Source of the DNA: UBA11524 sp045591175
GTDB lineage: Bacteria > Bacillota > Clostridia > Christensenellales > Aristaeellaceae
Direction of reading: 5' to 3'
Assembly (NCBI GenBank): GCA_045591175.1
Contig: JAZNSI010000049.1
Span: forward strand, 1-17,698
DNA: 17,698 bases
Position numbers and translations under genes: made by a program. The notes beneath the pieces are model-generated. The model was not told where the DNA came from. It searched no databases and saw only the letters and a list, made by a program, of their open reading frames with translations. The number at the start of each line of letters is the position of its first letter. Position 1 is the first letter of the stretch. Shown one piece after another: positions 1-7,066 of the stretch.

Positions 1-246
1 AAGTACTTCTCTGTTGCTTCTGGCGGCGGCACCGGCCGTACCCTGCATCCCGACAACATGGCTGCCGGCCCCGCCTCCTACGGCATGACCGACACCCTGG
101 GCCGTATGCACTCCGACGCTCAGTTCGCCGGTTCCTCCTCCGTGCCTGCACACGTTGAGATGATGGGCCTGATCGGCATGGGCAACAACCCCATGGTTGG
201 CGCTACCGTCGCCGTGGCTGTGGCTGTGGAGAACGCCTCCAAGTAA
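1..246 (+). CDS. GGGtGRT-family protein, C-terminal part (partial)
   Basis: The open frame runs from base 1 to a TAA at 244-246 (81 residues). It carries the family's signature GGGTGRTLHP near residues 9-18 and a glycine- and valine-rich end (MGNNPMVGATVAVAVAVE). GGGtGRT proteins are a conserved bacterial and archaeal family of unknown biochemical role. The start is outside the window. Codon use is strongly biased to C/G endings (GGC, AAC, GAC, CTG), as in a highly expressed host gene, and differs from the cargo genes. The piece at 17474-17698 appears to be the part just upstream of it in the protein. The family assignment rests on motif recognition, not on a search. Confidence 0.75.
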   Translation, partial: KYFSVASGGGTGRTLHPDNMAAGPASYGMTDTLGRMHSDAQFAGSSSVPAHVEMMGLIGMGNNPMVGATVAVAVAVENASK

Positions 247-346
247 TTGCAGGAATTGCAAGGGTTTGCGGAAAATCAGTAGTGATGAAAGAATTGCTAT
301 CGTGATTGCGGATTCATAACTGATCCTTCTGAATAACAACAAATAG

Positions 347-395
347 TCAGACACATCATTTTGGGTAATAACCTGAGTGATGTGTCTGATTTTTT
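347..395 (+). terminator. Hairpin with T-run between the GGGtGRT gene and the integrase
   Basis: A perfect 12-bp inverted repeat (TCAGACACATCA at 347-358, TGATGTGTCTGA at 378-389) encloses a 19-base loop and is followed by a T-run (390-395). It looks like a Rho-independent terminator, but the integrase ribosome binding site GGAGG (396-400) abuts the T-run, so it may act as an attenuator or a protein-binding site. Its arm TGATGTGTCT recurs exactly at 17462-17471 at the other end of the element. Bases 247-346 hold no gene; no convincing promoter was seen there. Confidence 0.6.
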
Positions 396-410
396 GGAGG
401 GATGAAGGCT

Positions 411-1343
411 ATGAAGAAGCAGAAAATGATGAGTCCGAACGTGATGACTTTCCGCGAGGGGTGCGAGGAGTACCTCCTCAATTGCCGCCAGAGGAACCTG
501 CGGGAAGCGACCATCCGGCATTACCGGCAGAGCTACGCACAGTTCTACAAGCACATCGACCCGGACATGCCGCTGAAGGAGTTTAATGCGCAGGTTTATG
601 ACGGCTATGTGCGCTGCCTGTTGGAGAAGCTGGATAACGACGTGAGCGTTAATTCCTACCTGCGGGATTTAATCACGACGCTTCATTTCCTGATGGATGA
701 AAGACATATGCGGCGATTCAAGATGAAGTCTATCCGTGTGGACAAGCAAGCCGTCGATACCTACACAGATGACGAGTTGCAGACCTTGCTACGCAAACCG
801 GATACCCAAAGTTGCCGCTATGTTGAGTACCAATGTTGGGTCATGACAAACTTGTTATTCTCCACGGGGATTCGTCAGCGCAGCATGATGAACCTGACCA
901 TCCGCGATGTTGACCTCGACAATCAGATGCTTAATGTGCGTGTGACTAAGAATCGAAAGCCGTTGCTGCTCCCGTTGAATACGACGATGTGTGGAATCTT
1001 ACGGGAGTATTTTGTTCACCGGGATGCTAAGTCAGATGATGACTTGCTGTTCACCAACGTCTATGGTCAACCTCTGTTGCGTAGCACTTGCTACGGCATG
1101 CTGTATGCTTACAACAAGGGGAGGGGCGTTGACACGACGGGAATTCATCGGTATCGGCATACCTTTGCCAAGCAGTGGATTCTCGGTGGAGGAAATGTGG
1201 TAGCTCTGTCAAGGATGTTGGGACATAGTAACTTGAGCATCACGCAGAACTATGTCAACCTGCTGGTGAGCGACCTGGCAAAGCAGGTGGAGGAGATCAA
1301 CCTGCTGGATCGGTTTGCGGGGAGGAAGCATCGCAGAATGTGA
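411..1343 (+). CDS. int: Tyrosine recombinase / integrase
   Basis: This 310-residue protein is a lambda-integrase-family site-specific recombinase, expected to integrate and excise the element. The N-terminal half (about 1-110) looks like a SAM-like core-binding domain. The catalytic half has a complete set of residues: R155 in TGIRQRS, a likely K180 in VTKNRK, H246 and R249 in HRYRHTF, H272 in LGHSNLS, and the nucleophile Y281 in ITQNYVN. The ATG at 411 was chosen because it lies 10 bases after GGAGG (396-400); the in-frame ATG at 402 is too close to it. The gene sits directly behind the hairpin at 347-395 and 76 bases ahead of the helicase-like gene, probably co-transcribed. Its position next to the GGGtGRT gene suggests that gene is the integration target. 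Confidence 0.93.
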   Translation: MKKQKMMSPNVMTFREGCEEYLLNCRQRNLREATIRHYRQSYAQFYKHIDPDMPLKEFNAQVYDGYVRCLLEKLDNDVSVNSYLRDLITTLHFLMDERHMRRFKMKSIRVDKQAVDTYTDDELQTLLRKPDTQSCRYVEYQCWVMTNLLFSTGIRQRSMMNLTIRDVDLDNQMLNVRVTKNRKPLLLPLNTTMCGILREYFVHRDAKSDDDLLFTNVYGQPLLRSTCYGMLYAYNKGRGVDTTGIHRYRHTFAKQWILGGGNVVALSRMLGHSNLSITQNYVNLLVSDLAKQVEEINLLDRFAGRKHRRM

Positions 1344-1419
1344 GCCTTGTTGACAAGGACTGCTGGAAGTGGCATAATGAACTAAAAGACGTATGTTAAT
1401 TTGCGGACGGAGGTTGCTT

Positions 1420-3567
1420 ATGACCACACCTGAACAGCATCCAATTGAATCCCTTGCAGCCCAGGTACCCGTCGAAGTCGTCAGCATTGCTGAGGAGCAG
1501 GCTGCAGCTATGGCGAATCTGATTTCATTCACAGAGGCTGTACAAGCTTTCGCCTGTGAAGATTACTACAAAGACGAACCCTATGACCTGCTCGTCCGCA
1601 GCAGCCAGTATTCATGGAATCAGTTCGATCAGTTCGCGGCGGTGTTGATTGCAGCTGCAGTGAAGGCTGGGATGGAGGAGCGGCTTGTCAGAGACTCGGT
1701 TAGCCTGTACCGGCTGCTGTACATCGAGACTCCGAACGAAGCCAACGACATCCTGTCAGCCATTCAGTATGCCGCCCAGGATCAGGAACATACTGACGAG
1801 GTCAGTGTGCTGAGTATCCCCTGCGGCAGCGGCAAGTCTACTGCGCTGACCCGGCTGATCGGTGAGGTGCTGGGGCGAAACGACGGCGAGGGCCTGATCA
1901 TCGTAACCGACAGCGTTGAACGCATGAAGGAATACTGGAAGCCTGATACGCGCAACCCGGCTTTCGACGATGTGCTGCTGAACTTCATCAAGAGGCACGA
2001 GAAGCAGGTTGCTGTCATGAACCGCGATAATTATGAATCGATGCGGAAGCAACAGTGGCACAAGCCTGTCGTCGTGCTGACTACACAGCGGTACTTCAGC
2101 TGGACGCCGGAGCGTGTGAAGGATCTGCTACGCTGGGAAGGCGGTACGAGGCCGGTGATCATTTTCGATGAGGCGCCATATCTTAGTGTTGAGCGGGGCG
2201 TGACAGCCGCGACGATCAATAAGGTGGCGGCAGCGCTGCGCATGGGCATCGAAGCCACGGACGATGCAAGCCGCGAAGCGAAGGAATGGGCTATCACCTT
2301 CTGGGAGGATCTCCGCGCGAAGCTGCTTTCCAAGATGGACGAGCTGGAGTACATGCCGGACTTGCAATATGCCTGTATCGCTGGAGAGAAAAACGACGGA
2401 CTGGATGCCTTCCTTGCTTACGTCCACGAGAACCGCAGCAAGCTCGATACGGACAAGGACAGGATCGTCGACATGGTGGAGGATGTCGTGCGGCTGCTGA
2501 AGGACTGGGGCGTTTACAGCCATCGCGGTTCAGCGCAGAGCGGCCAGTACGAGAGCAAGTACACCGTACATGTCGATCACCGTGATCTGGTGACCGGGTT
2601 AGATGCGAAGGTTATCGTGCTTGATGGCACGGCCACGGTATCGCCCATGTACAACGAGGACTATGTGTACATGAATCCCACGCGTGATTTCATACGAAGT
2701 CTTGCTTACCTGACGATCCGGATCTGCGACGTGCCAACGGGAGAGAGTGAACTGCGCGGCAACGCAGGAGAAACGGCGAAGATGATCTGCGGCTACCTCG
2801 CTCAGGCCACAGGTGTTGATCATGATCTGGTCATCTTCTCCAGCAAGAAGATGGAGGAGTCCTTCCGTGCCGCAGGCTTCGACAAGGAGTATACTGGTCA
2901 CTTCAACAACATCAAGGGTCTGAACAGCTATAGCCGCGCGGTAAACATCGCTCAGGTCGGGCTGAACCGCAAGCCGCCGATTGAGTATCTGACGCTGGAT
3001 CTGGCGAGAAACGACGATGTACGGGAGCAGCTGATTACCGATACAGCCGCAGAAGGGTACATCGCGGCGATGGACAAGGCCCGTGAAGCTCTGGACTATA
3101 GCTGCGAAACGATGACGCGGCACGTCCTTGCCGATATGGAGCAGAATATGTATCGTGGCGTCATCCGCAACGCGGCTAACACGAAGCCCTACACTTACTA
3201 CGTATTCTTTGCACACGATCAGTATCAGCAGCTGATCGAGATGATCTGTGAGCGCTACGAGCCGCTGGGTGCGAAGGTAGAGCTTGTTTCGCGGGATGAG
3301 GTGGAGGCTTACAGGCCGCAGGGAACAGAGGCTGTGCGAGCGGCCATGATTGAGGAATGGCTTGCACACTGGGATGGTACGGCGATTCGACAAAAGGACG
3401 TCTACAAGAAGCTGGGGATGGAACGACCGGAGTTCAACAACGCACTGGCCAGTCCTGCTGGTACCCGCGTGAAAGCCCGGATCGACGATGCAAAGCAAAA
3501 GGCGAAGGCCGCAGGACTGAAGACCGGATGGCTGCTCGGCGAAAAGCGTATTTTCCACGAGACATAA
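1420..3567 (+). CDS. Large P-loop helicase-like protein, candidate replication protein
   Basis: This 715-residue protein has a Walker A motif PCGSGKST near residues 133-141 and a Walker B/DEAD-like motif VIIFDEAPYL near 247-256. Segments typical of superfamily 1/2 helicase cores follow: VLDGTATVSP around 400-415 and VIFSSKKMEE around 475. Near the C-terminus the segment IRQKDVYKKLGMERPEF could be a small winged-helix or HTH DNA-binding part. The start at 1420 is chosen for GGAGG at 1409-1413, six bases upstream. I do not recognise a named family. No other replication gene is present and a highly structured non-coding stretch follows immediately, so an initiator or replicative helicase role is plausible. 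This is inference: an ATP-driven DNA remodelling or defence role fits as well. Confidence 0.75.
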   Translation: MTTPEQHPIESLAAQVPVEVVSIAEEQAAAMANLISFTEAVQAFACEDYYKDEPYDLLVRSSQYSWNQFDQFAAVLIAAAVKAGMEERLVRDSVSLYRLLYIETPNEANDILSAIQYAAQDQEHTDEVSVLSIPCGSGKSTALTRLIGEVLGRNDGEGLIIVTDSVERMKEYWKPDTRNPAFDDVLLNFIKRHEKQVAVMNRDNYESMRKQQWHKPVVVLTTQRYFSWTPERVKDLLRWEGGTRPVIIFDEAPYLSVERGVTAATINKVAAALRMGIEATDDASREAKEWAITFWEDLRAKLLSKMDELEYMPDLQYACIAGEKNDGLDAFLAYVHENRSKLDTDKDRIVDMVEDVVRLLKDWGVYSHRGSAQSGQYESKYTVHVDHRDLVTGLDAKVIVLDGTATVSPMYNEDYVYMNPTRDFIRSLAYLTIRICDVPTGESELRGNAGETAKMICGYLAQATGVDHDLVIFSSKKMEESFRAAGFDKEYTGHFNNIKGLNSYSRAVNIAQVGLNRKPPIEYLTLDLARNDDVREQLITDTAAEGYIAAMDKAREALDYSCETMTRHVLADMEQNMYRGVIRNAANTKPYTYYVFFAHDQYQQLIEMICERYEPLGAKVELVSRDEVEAYRPQGTEAVRAAMIEEWLAHWDGTAIRQKDVYKKLGMERPEFNNALASPAGTRVKARIDDAKQKAKAAGLKTGWLLGEKRIFHET

Positions 3568-3629
3568 ATAAGACAAGGATATGCTTTGTTGCTAACTGGG
3601 CTTAATGGCAACGTGATGTTATGCTCGAA

Positions 3630-3676
3630 AAAAGTGTATCTTTGCCTTATAGTTAGAACGAAGAAGATACACTTTT
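3630..3676. terminator. Inverted repeat downstream of the helicase-like gene
   Basis: A perfect 13-bp stem, AAAAGTGTATCTT (3630-3642) and AAGATACACTTTT (3664-3676), encloses a 21-base loop. The right arm ends in TTTT on the plus strand and the left arm gives a T-run on the minus strand, so it could terminate in both directions. It may equally be an operator or part of an origin. Confidence 0.5.
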
Positions 3677-3745
3677 GACGCTGTGCACTACATCAACGAC
3701 GAGACGTTTACGCGCATATGTACCTTACCGCGAGAAAGCATGCAA

Positions 3746-3767
3746 CACCTTTCCTTTCGGAAAGGTG
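3746..3767. repeat. 9-bp hairpin with tetraloop
   Basis: CACCTTTCC and GGAAAGGTG are perfectly complementary around a TTTC loop. There is no T-run after it, so it is not a standard terminator. It is the most compact stem of the structured region. Confidence 0.55.
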
Positions 3768-3846
3768 GGGAGATGACGTTGGCGGCGCATCTCTGTTCCG
3801 AAGGAACAATCCCTGACGTCTTCCTTAGTACGACACAGAGCACAAA

Positions 3847-3910
3847 ACAAGCCCCTTTGGCTTTCATCGATGTGGCACACAACGCCGAATCGTTAAGCCA
3901 AGGGGCCTTG
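3847..3910. repeat. Long bulged stem-loop
   Basis: GCCCCTTTGGCTT (3851-3863) pairs with AAGCCAAGGGGC (3895-3906) with one bulged T. The stem extends outward through ACAAG/CTTGT with a second bulge, giving about 16 pairs around a 31-base loop. Bulged long stems are more typical of a functional folded RNA or a single-strand origin than of a terminator. Confidence 0.5.
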
Positions 3911-3994
3911 TGTTTCTCCGAAGGGAATCCTTTTGCGGCTGAGAAGAAGACAGTGTGGAGGGTGTGTTGTCGGGGTTCGTGGATGCTTACGTGA

Positions 3995-4060
3995 CTGCAA
4001 CGTTGGAGAGAGAGCCAGCGTTGGGGAGCGGAGCGAAAAATATGGGCTCCGATGTTGCAG
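3995..4060. repeat. Nested inverted repeats
   Basis: Outer arms CTGCAAC (3995-4001) and GTTGCAG (4054-4060) enclose inner arms CGGAGC (4029-4034) and GCTCCG (4046-4051). The nesting could form a two-level stem or a cruciform. The role is unknown. Confidence 0.45.
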
Positions 4061-4116
4061 CCTATTATGAGGAGAAAACTGTTGCACCCATAAACGAGTT
4101 GAACGGTAGAAATGAG

Positions 4117-4368
4117 TTACGATTCCCTGACGTGCGACAACAGCTCTAAGACCGAAACGCCGAGAGCATCGGCAATGATCAGGAGCTCATAGTCGGCCAC
4201 GACTCGCTTGCCCTTTTCAATGCGGCATACGCTATTCTGATTGAGCTGCACACCGCGAACCTGTAACCGAGCGGCAAGATCGGTCTGCGTGACCTTCTTT
4301 TGTTCCCGGATGCGCTTGATATTGGCACCGCAAATGTTGCATTTGTTGTCATAACCATATATCTTCAT
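4117..4368 (-). CDS. XRE-family HTH repressor
   Basis: This 83-residue protein is a single helix-turn-helix (Cro/C1 type) domain: IKRIREQKKVTQTDLAARL forms the start of the HTH, and SVCRIEKGKRVVADYEL holds the recognition helix and the following turn. The start at 4368 follows GGAGG by six bases; the longer upstream frame lacks such a site. A short CNICG stretch precedes the HTH. It is divergent from the zinc-ribbon gene, whose promoter (4405-4433) lies in the shared 146-base gap, so it probably represses that promoter and its own. It could be the main switch of the element, but no operator pair was clearly seen. Confidence 0.85.
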   Translation of the reverse strand: MKIYGYDNKCNICGANIKRIREQKKVTQTDLAARLQVRGVQLNQNSVCRIEKGKRVVADYELLIIADALGVSVLELLSHVRES

Positions 4369-4404
4369 TGCAGTCCTCCATATGCGAATGATTGATATTT
4401 CGGC

Positions 4405-4433
4405 TTGACAATAGCAGAAAATTGACGTAGAAT
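4405..4433 (+). promoter_or_regulatory. Sigma-A promoter for the zinc-ribbon gene
   Basis: TTGACA (4405-4410), a 17-base spacer and TAGAAT (4428-4433) point to the gene at 4515. It lies within the divergent region with the XRE gene. Confidence 0.7.
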
Positions 4434-4514
4434 TATGCCAAAGATGTATATTGAGCGCGTTTTGCAATAATTCGTGGTCAATATTCATACTTAAGATGAA
4501 AGAAGGGTAAATCT

Positions 4515-4831
4515 ATGGCATTGAAACCATGTCGTGAGTGTGGTCGCGAAGTATCTACCTTGGCAAAAAATGTCCTCATTGCGGAGCCCGAAATCCAACC
4601 ACTCCTAAGGGGATAGCATTGATTGTAGCTGTTGTCTTCGTTGTTGTCTATTTGTTTTTGATGATGCAGATTGGCTCTTTCTCTAGTAGGGGCAGATCGA
4701 CAGGTAGCAATACCTGCTATTATTGCGGTGGTTCTGGATGGGTTTCTAACGGATCTATGCCATCCGACGCTATGGATTTCGCATTAAATCACAAGACTTG
4801 TCCCAAATGTCACGGAAGTGGGAAAAGGTGA
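4515..4831 (+). CDS. Zinc-ribbon / membrane / CxxCxGxG small protein, frame broken at A6
   Basis: The ATG at 4515 has GAAGGG seven bases upstream. It reads MALKPCRECGREVSTLAKN and then leaves frame, stopping at 4614-4616. The -1 frame continues at once with CPHCGARNPT, then a membrane helix (about GIALIVAVVFVVVYLFLMM) and a pair of DnaJ-like cysteine motifs, CYYCGGSG and CPKCHGSG, stopping at 4829-4831. Joined, the N-terminus is a normal CxxC...CPxCG zinc ribbon with standard spacing, so the two frames were or are one gene of about 104 residues. The break lies in a run of six A's. It may be a one-base deletion (pseudogene), a sequencing error, or programmed -1 frameshifting. The function is unknown. 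Confidence 0.7.
4565..4571 (+). other. Slippery heptamer A AAA AAT at the frame break
   Basis: In the frame set by the ATG at 4515 the codons are GCA AAA AAT, which gives the X XXY YYZ heptamer A AAA AAT. A -1 slip here leads straight to TGT CCT CAT TGC, the second half of the zinc ribbon. No strong downstream hairpin or pseudoknot was noticed, so a plain indel remains as likely. Confidence 0.4.
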
Positions 4832-4836
4832 TGTAT

Positions 4837-4864
4837 ACATCGCACGGTTGATACGATGTTTTTT
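4837..4864 (+). terminator. Weak terminator after the zinc-ribbon gene
   Basis: ACATCG (4837-4842) pairs with CGATGT (4854-4859), followed by a T-run (4859-4864). A 12-base palindrome, GATGTATACATC (4830-4841), overlaps it and the stop codon. The gap from here to the convergent resolvase gene (4937) holds nothing else recognisable. Confidence 0.4.
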
Positions 4865-4936
4865 GCAAATCACCCTACATGACTGCTCCTGTTGCCTCCC
4901 AAACTGCCTCTTCAGCATCTGTTGTTCTGGTGTAAT

Positions 4937-5527
4937 TCACCCAATCAACCGCAGATACTTGTACACCGTCGGCCTGCTCAACCCACACACCCGTGCCAGC
5001 TCGCTGACATTCAGCTTACCTGCTACGAACGCTGGGTAGTGCTTGTAGAAGATAGCCGGGATATCCTCTCTTGTCACCCTCGGCCTACCAATCTTCTTGC
5101 CCTTGGCCTTCGCGTTCTGCATGCCGCTCCTGACGCGTGCCCGGATGATACTCAATTCCAGCTCCGCGAACACCGCGCTCATCTGAATGAACGCCTGGCT
5201 CATCGGGTCGATCTGTCCTGTGCGGCAATCCACGGTGATTGAGCCGACAATGACCAACCTCAGCAGTTTCTGCTTGATGGTGTTGACGATCTCGCACAGC
5301 TGCTGCGTCGATCTCGTCAGTCGGCTCACTTCCAGCGTGATGATCGTGTCGCCTTCAGTGGCGGCCTCCAGCAGGGACTGCAGCTGTTGCTTTACGATGG
5401 CGTCGCCGTGCTCGTACTCGAACACAATCTCATCAGCACCAGCTGCCTTTAGCTCGCGAATCTGCCGGTTGATGTCCTGCTTGTCCTCGGTGGTGCTGCA
5501 GCGGGCATAGCCGTAAATCTTGCTCAT
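4937..5527 (-). CDS. Serine recombinase, resolvase/invertase family
   Basis: This 196-residue protein has the usual resolvase length and layout. The catalytic serine is S11 with R9 in YARCST, and the conserved arginines R69 and R72 lie in SRLTRS. The long E helix (SQAFIQMSAVFAELELSII) follows, and a C-terminal HTH_7-type domain (about 155-196, VSELARVCGLSRPTVYKYL) recognises DNA. The start is supported by AAGGAGG eight bases upstream. It may resolve multimers of the circular form or invert a segment; no paired res-like site was recognised nearby. It is convergent with the zinc-ribbon gene and separated from the operon to its right by the hairpin at 5582-5619. Confidence 0.92.
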   Translation of the reverse strand: MSKIYGYARCSTTEDKQDINRQIRELKAAGADEIVFEYEHGDAIVKQQLQSLLEAATEGDTIITLEVSRLTRSTQQLCEIVNTIKQKLLRLVIVGSITVDCRTGQIDPMSQAFIQMSAVFAELELSIIRARVRSGMQNAKAKGKKIGRPRVTREDIPAIFYKHYPAFVAGKLNVSELARVCGLSRPTVYKYLRLIG

Positions 5528-5581
5528 GATCGTATCCTCCTTGTAACGTAAATGGTCAGTCGAATTAAATTGACGAAAATC

Positions 5582-5619
5582 GCGGCGAAAGCAGGGGATA
5601 AGGCCCTGTTTTCAGCCGC
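5582..5619. terminator. Stem-loop ending the minus-strand operon
   Basis: GCGGCGAAAGCAGGG (5582-5596) pairs with CCCTGTTTTCAGCCGC (5604-5619) apart from one bulge and one mismatch. On the minus strand it is followed by GATTTTCG, a modest T-rich tail. It lies just past the last gene of the ArdC operon. Confidence 0.55.
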
Positions 5620-5651
5620 TTTATTTCGTAATCGGTAACATCTGTTTGATT

Positions 5652-5909
5652 TTACGCGTCTGCCTTGTTGCTTTCTGCGACTTCTTTGTGGTGTGCGGCC
5701 TGAAGGTGAATCACACGCCGACGCATGCAGTACAGCGCCGAGCCGATGTCGTTGAACGCACTGCCAGCATCATCTTCTCCAGCATCCCTCGCCAGACGGC
5801 AAAGAACGCTTGCTTCATCCTCGAACAGAGTGATTGCACCTTCTACGAGCAACCGCATCTCCGACAGCCTATCACCGGCAATGTCGATGAAATTCATATC
5901 CAGGTTCAT
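5652..5909 (-). CDS. Small acidic helical protein, unknown function
   Basis: This 85-residue protein starts at 5909 with GGAGG five bases upstream; the longer frame upstream of this ATG overlaps the neighbouring gene and lacks a site. It is rich in helix-forming residues, with an acidic middle (LFEDEASV, DAGEDDAGSAF) and a basic CMRRRVIHL segment. I recognise no family. It starts 10 bases after the end of the preceding gene, so translation is probably coupled, and it is the last gene of the ArdC operon. Confidence 0.7.
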   Translation of the reverse strand: MNLDMNFIDIAGDRLSEMRLLVEGAITLFEDEASVLCRLARDAGEDDAGSAFNDIGSALYCMRRRVIHLQAAHHKEVAESNKADA

Positions 5910-5919
5910 ATGTGCCTCC

Positions 5920-6123
5920 TTATTCTTCGCCAATGGCAGCGGTGACGTCGTTGTGAAGTTCGATGGCTGCACGCAGGATCATCTCGCTGCAGTAGAAACT
6001 GGTATCGTGTGCAAGGTTGCCATCCAGCAGGGTGGAGGTCGCCAGCGCCTTGCTCATCGTATGAATCAGGTTCAGCGTCACGCGGAGCTTGACCTGGATA
6101 GCGTCATCCTTCAAGCACATCAT
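5920..6123 (-). CDS. Small protein of unknown function in the ArdC operon
   Basis: This is a protein of about 67 residues. Three consecutive ATGs (6126, 6123, 6120) follow GAGGAGG; 6123 gives the best six-base spacing, but 6120 is nearly as good. The start overlaps the end of the ArdC gene by about 20 bases, which suggests coupling. The sequence is mostly helical (LNLIHTMSKALATS, SEMILRAAIELHNDVTAAI), without a recognisable motif. No function can be assigned. Confidence 0.65.
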   Translation of the reverse strand: MMCLKDDAIQVKLRVTLNLIHTMSKALATSTLLDGNLAHDTSFYCSEMILRAAIELHNDVTAAIGEE

Positions 6124-6967
6124 CATAATCCTCCTCGCCAAGAATGAGCTTCACCGCCTTGTCAGCCTGACCAGCAGCAGTGACCAGCAGACGCTTGTCG
6201 TCCTTCAACACGCCCAGCCAGTGATTGATGTAAGCGGCGTTGTTCTTGAAACTGCTGGGAGTCTCCAGCCCCAGATGGTTCAGCAGGAAACTGGCACCCA
6301 GCTCAGCGCACAACTCCTCTCGACTATACTGAGCGCTGCCGAATCGGGCTGTCTCAGTGATGCGATTAAGCCGTTTCGGATGGCCTGTGCTGTGCGTCAA
6401 CTCATGGAACGCCGTGCTGTAATACTCGGCTGTGTCGCCAAACTGCGTCCTCAGCGGCAATACGACGGTATCGGTCGAGGGCCGATAAAACGCTTCGCAG
6501 CTCTCGCGGCAGATGAGCGTTACATCGTTGGCTGTGATGTAGCGATGGATCTTCGCGTCGGCGAGGTCGTGTGCCAGGGCAGGCGTCATGACAACCGGCT
6601 CATTGTCGGGATAGTGAGGAACGATGCCTTCGCACTGGTCGATGTGGAAGACGTTGTAGTACTTCAGGAATGGAACCTCTTTCTCTTCACCTGTGGCCTC
6701 GTCCTCGATTGTCAGCCATTTCCAGAAGACGACCATGCTGGCCTTCTCGCCCTTCTTGACGCGGCCGCCTTCCTTCTGCGCCTGCTGGAAGGTCAGGTAT
6801 TCGCCGCTGCGTCCTCCAAGCAGAAGCTGATTGAGCAGGCTGTACGCCTTGCCTGTCGTATGGCTGATGGCAGGCTGGGAACAAGTCCAGGGCTTATGCC
6901 ACGGGATGGTGCCGGATTCGAGTTCAGCGATGATGCGGTCGGTGATGATGGTGTAAGTATCCTTCAT
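6104..6967 (-). CDS. ardC: ArdC-type antirestriction protein (ssDNA-binding domain plus zincin)
   Basis: This 287-residue protein has the ArdC layout. The N-terminal ssDNA-binding domain (about 1-125) has the family's IPWHKPW, GKAYSLLNQLLL and GGRVKKGEKA motifs. The C-terminal metalloprotease-like domain has HELTH (188-192) in AFHELTHSTGH and a likely third zinc ligand among the glutamates of REELCAELG (about 216-224). ArdC proteins shield incoming plasmid DNA from restriction. The start is backed by AGGAGG nine bases upstream. It heads a three-gene operon with the two small genes at 6123 and 5909. A 7-bp inverted repeat about 100 bases upstream may be an operator. Confidence 0.92.
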   Translation of the reverse strand: MKDTYTIITDRIIAELESGTIPWHKPWTCSQPAISHTTGKAYSLLNQLLLGGRSGEYLTFQQAQKEGGRVKKGEKASMVVFWKWLTIEDEATGEEKEVPFLKYYNVFHIDQCEGIVPHYPDNEPVVMTPALAHDLADAKIHRYITANDVTLICRESCEAFYRPSTDTVVLPLRTQFGDTAEYYSTAFHELTHSTGHPKRLNRITETARFGSAQYSREELCAELGASFLLNHLGLETPSSFKNNAAYINHWLGVLKDDKRLLVTAAGQADKAVKLILGEEDYDDVLEG

Positions 6968-7066
6968 TTGCGTTTTCCTCCTGATTCTGTCTATTCTTTA
7001 TTGGAAAAATGTGAGTGCGAATGGATGGAAGCAGTGTCTGTTCATCCGTGATCGACGGCATCGAAA

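Larger units (their letters stand above)
3568..4116. other. Structured non-coding stretch, candidate origin or structured RNA
   Basis: No open frame here has a ribosome binding site or a recognisable protein. The stretch holds at least four strong inverted repeats (3630-3676, 3746-3767, 3847-3910, 3995-4060) plus smaller ones, for example GTTCC-GAA-GGAAC near 3796. Such density between a helicase-like gene and a repressor would suit a replication or transfer origin, or a folded RNA. No iteron array was noticed. The function is unproven. Confidence 0.45.

Noticed and set aside
1346..1359. Small hairpin CCTTG-TTGA-CAAGG after the integrase as a terminator
   Set aside because: Only five pairs and no T-run; the helicase-like gene follows closely and is probably co-transcribed.
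2599..3576. A 325-codon open frame on the minus strand within the helicase-like gene
   Set aside because: It is opposite a gene with clear motifs and a good ribosome binding site. Its translation has no domain and an odd composition (rich in Leu, Arg, His, Val), as expected for an antisense shadow.
3683..3994. A 103-codon plus-strand frame in the structured non-coding stretch
   Set aside because: No ribosome binding site or protein-like pattern; it runs through several perfect inverted repeats, which explain the frame better as non-coding.
4937..5527. Serine recombinase as the enzyme that integrates the element
   Set aside because: It is a small resolvase/invertase type without the long C-terminal domain of large serine integrases, and it is not at an element end. 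The tyrosine integrase at 411 is the better candidate.
6089..7051. A 320-codon plus-strand frame over ardC
   Set aside because: It is the antisense shadow of a recognisable ArdC gene, with no ribosome binding site and no motif.
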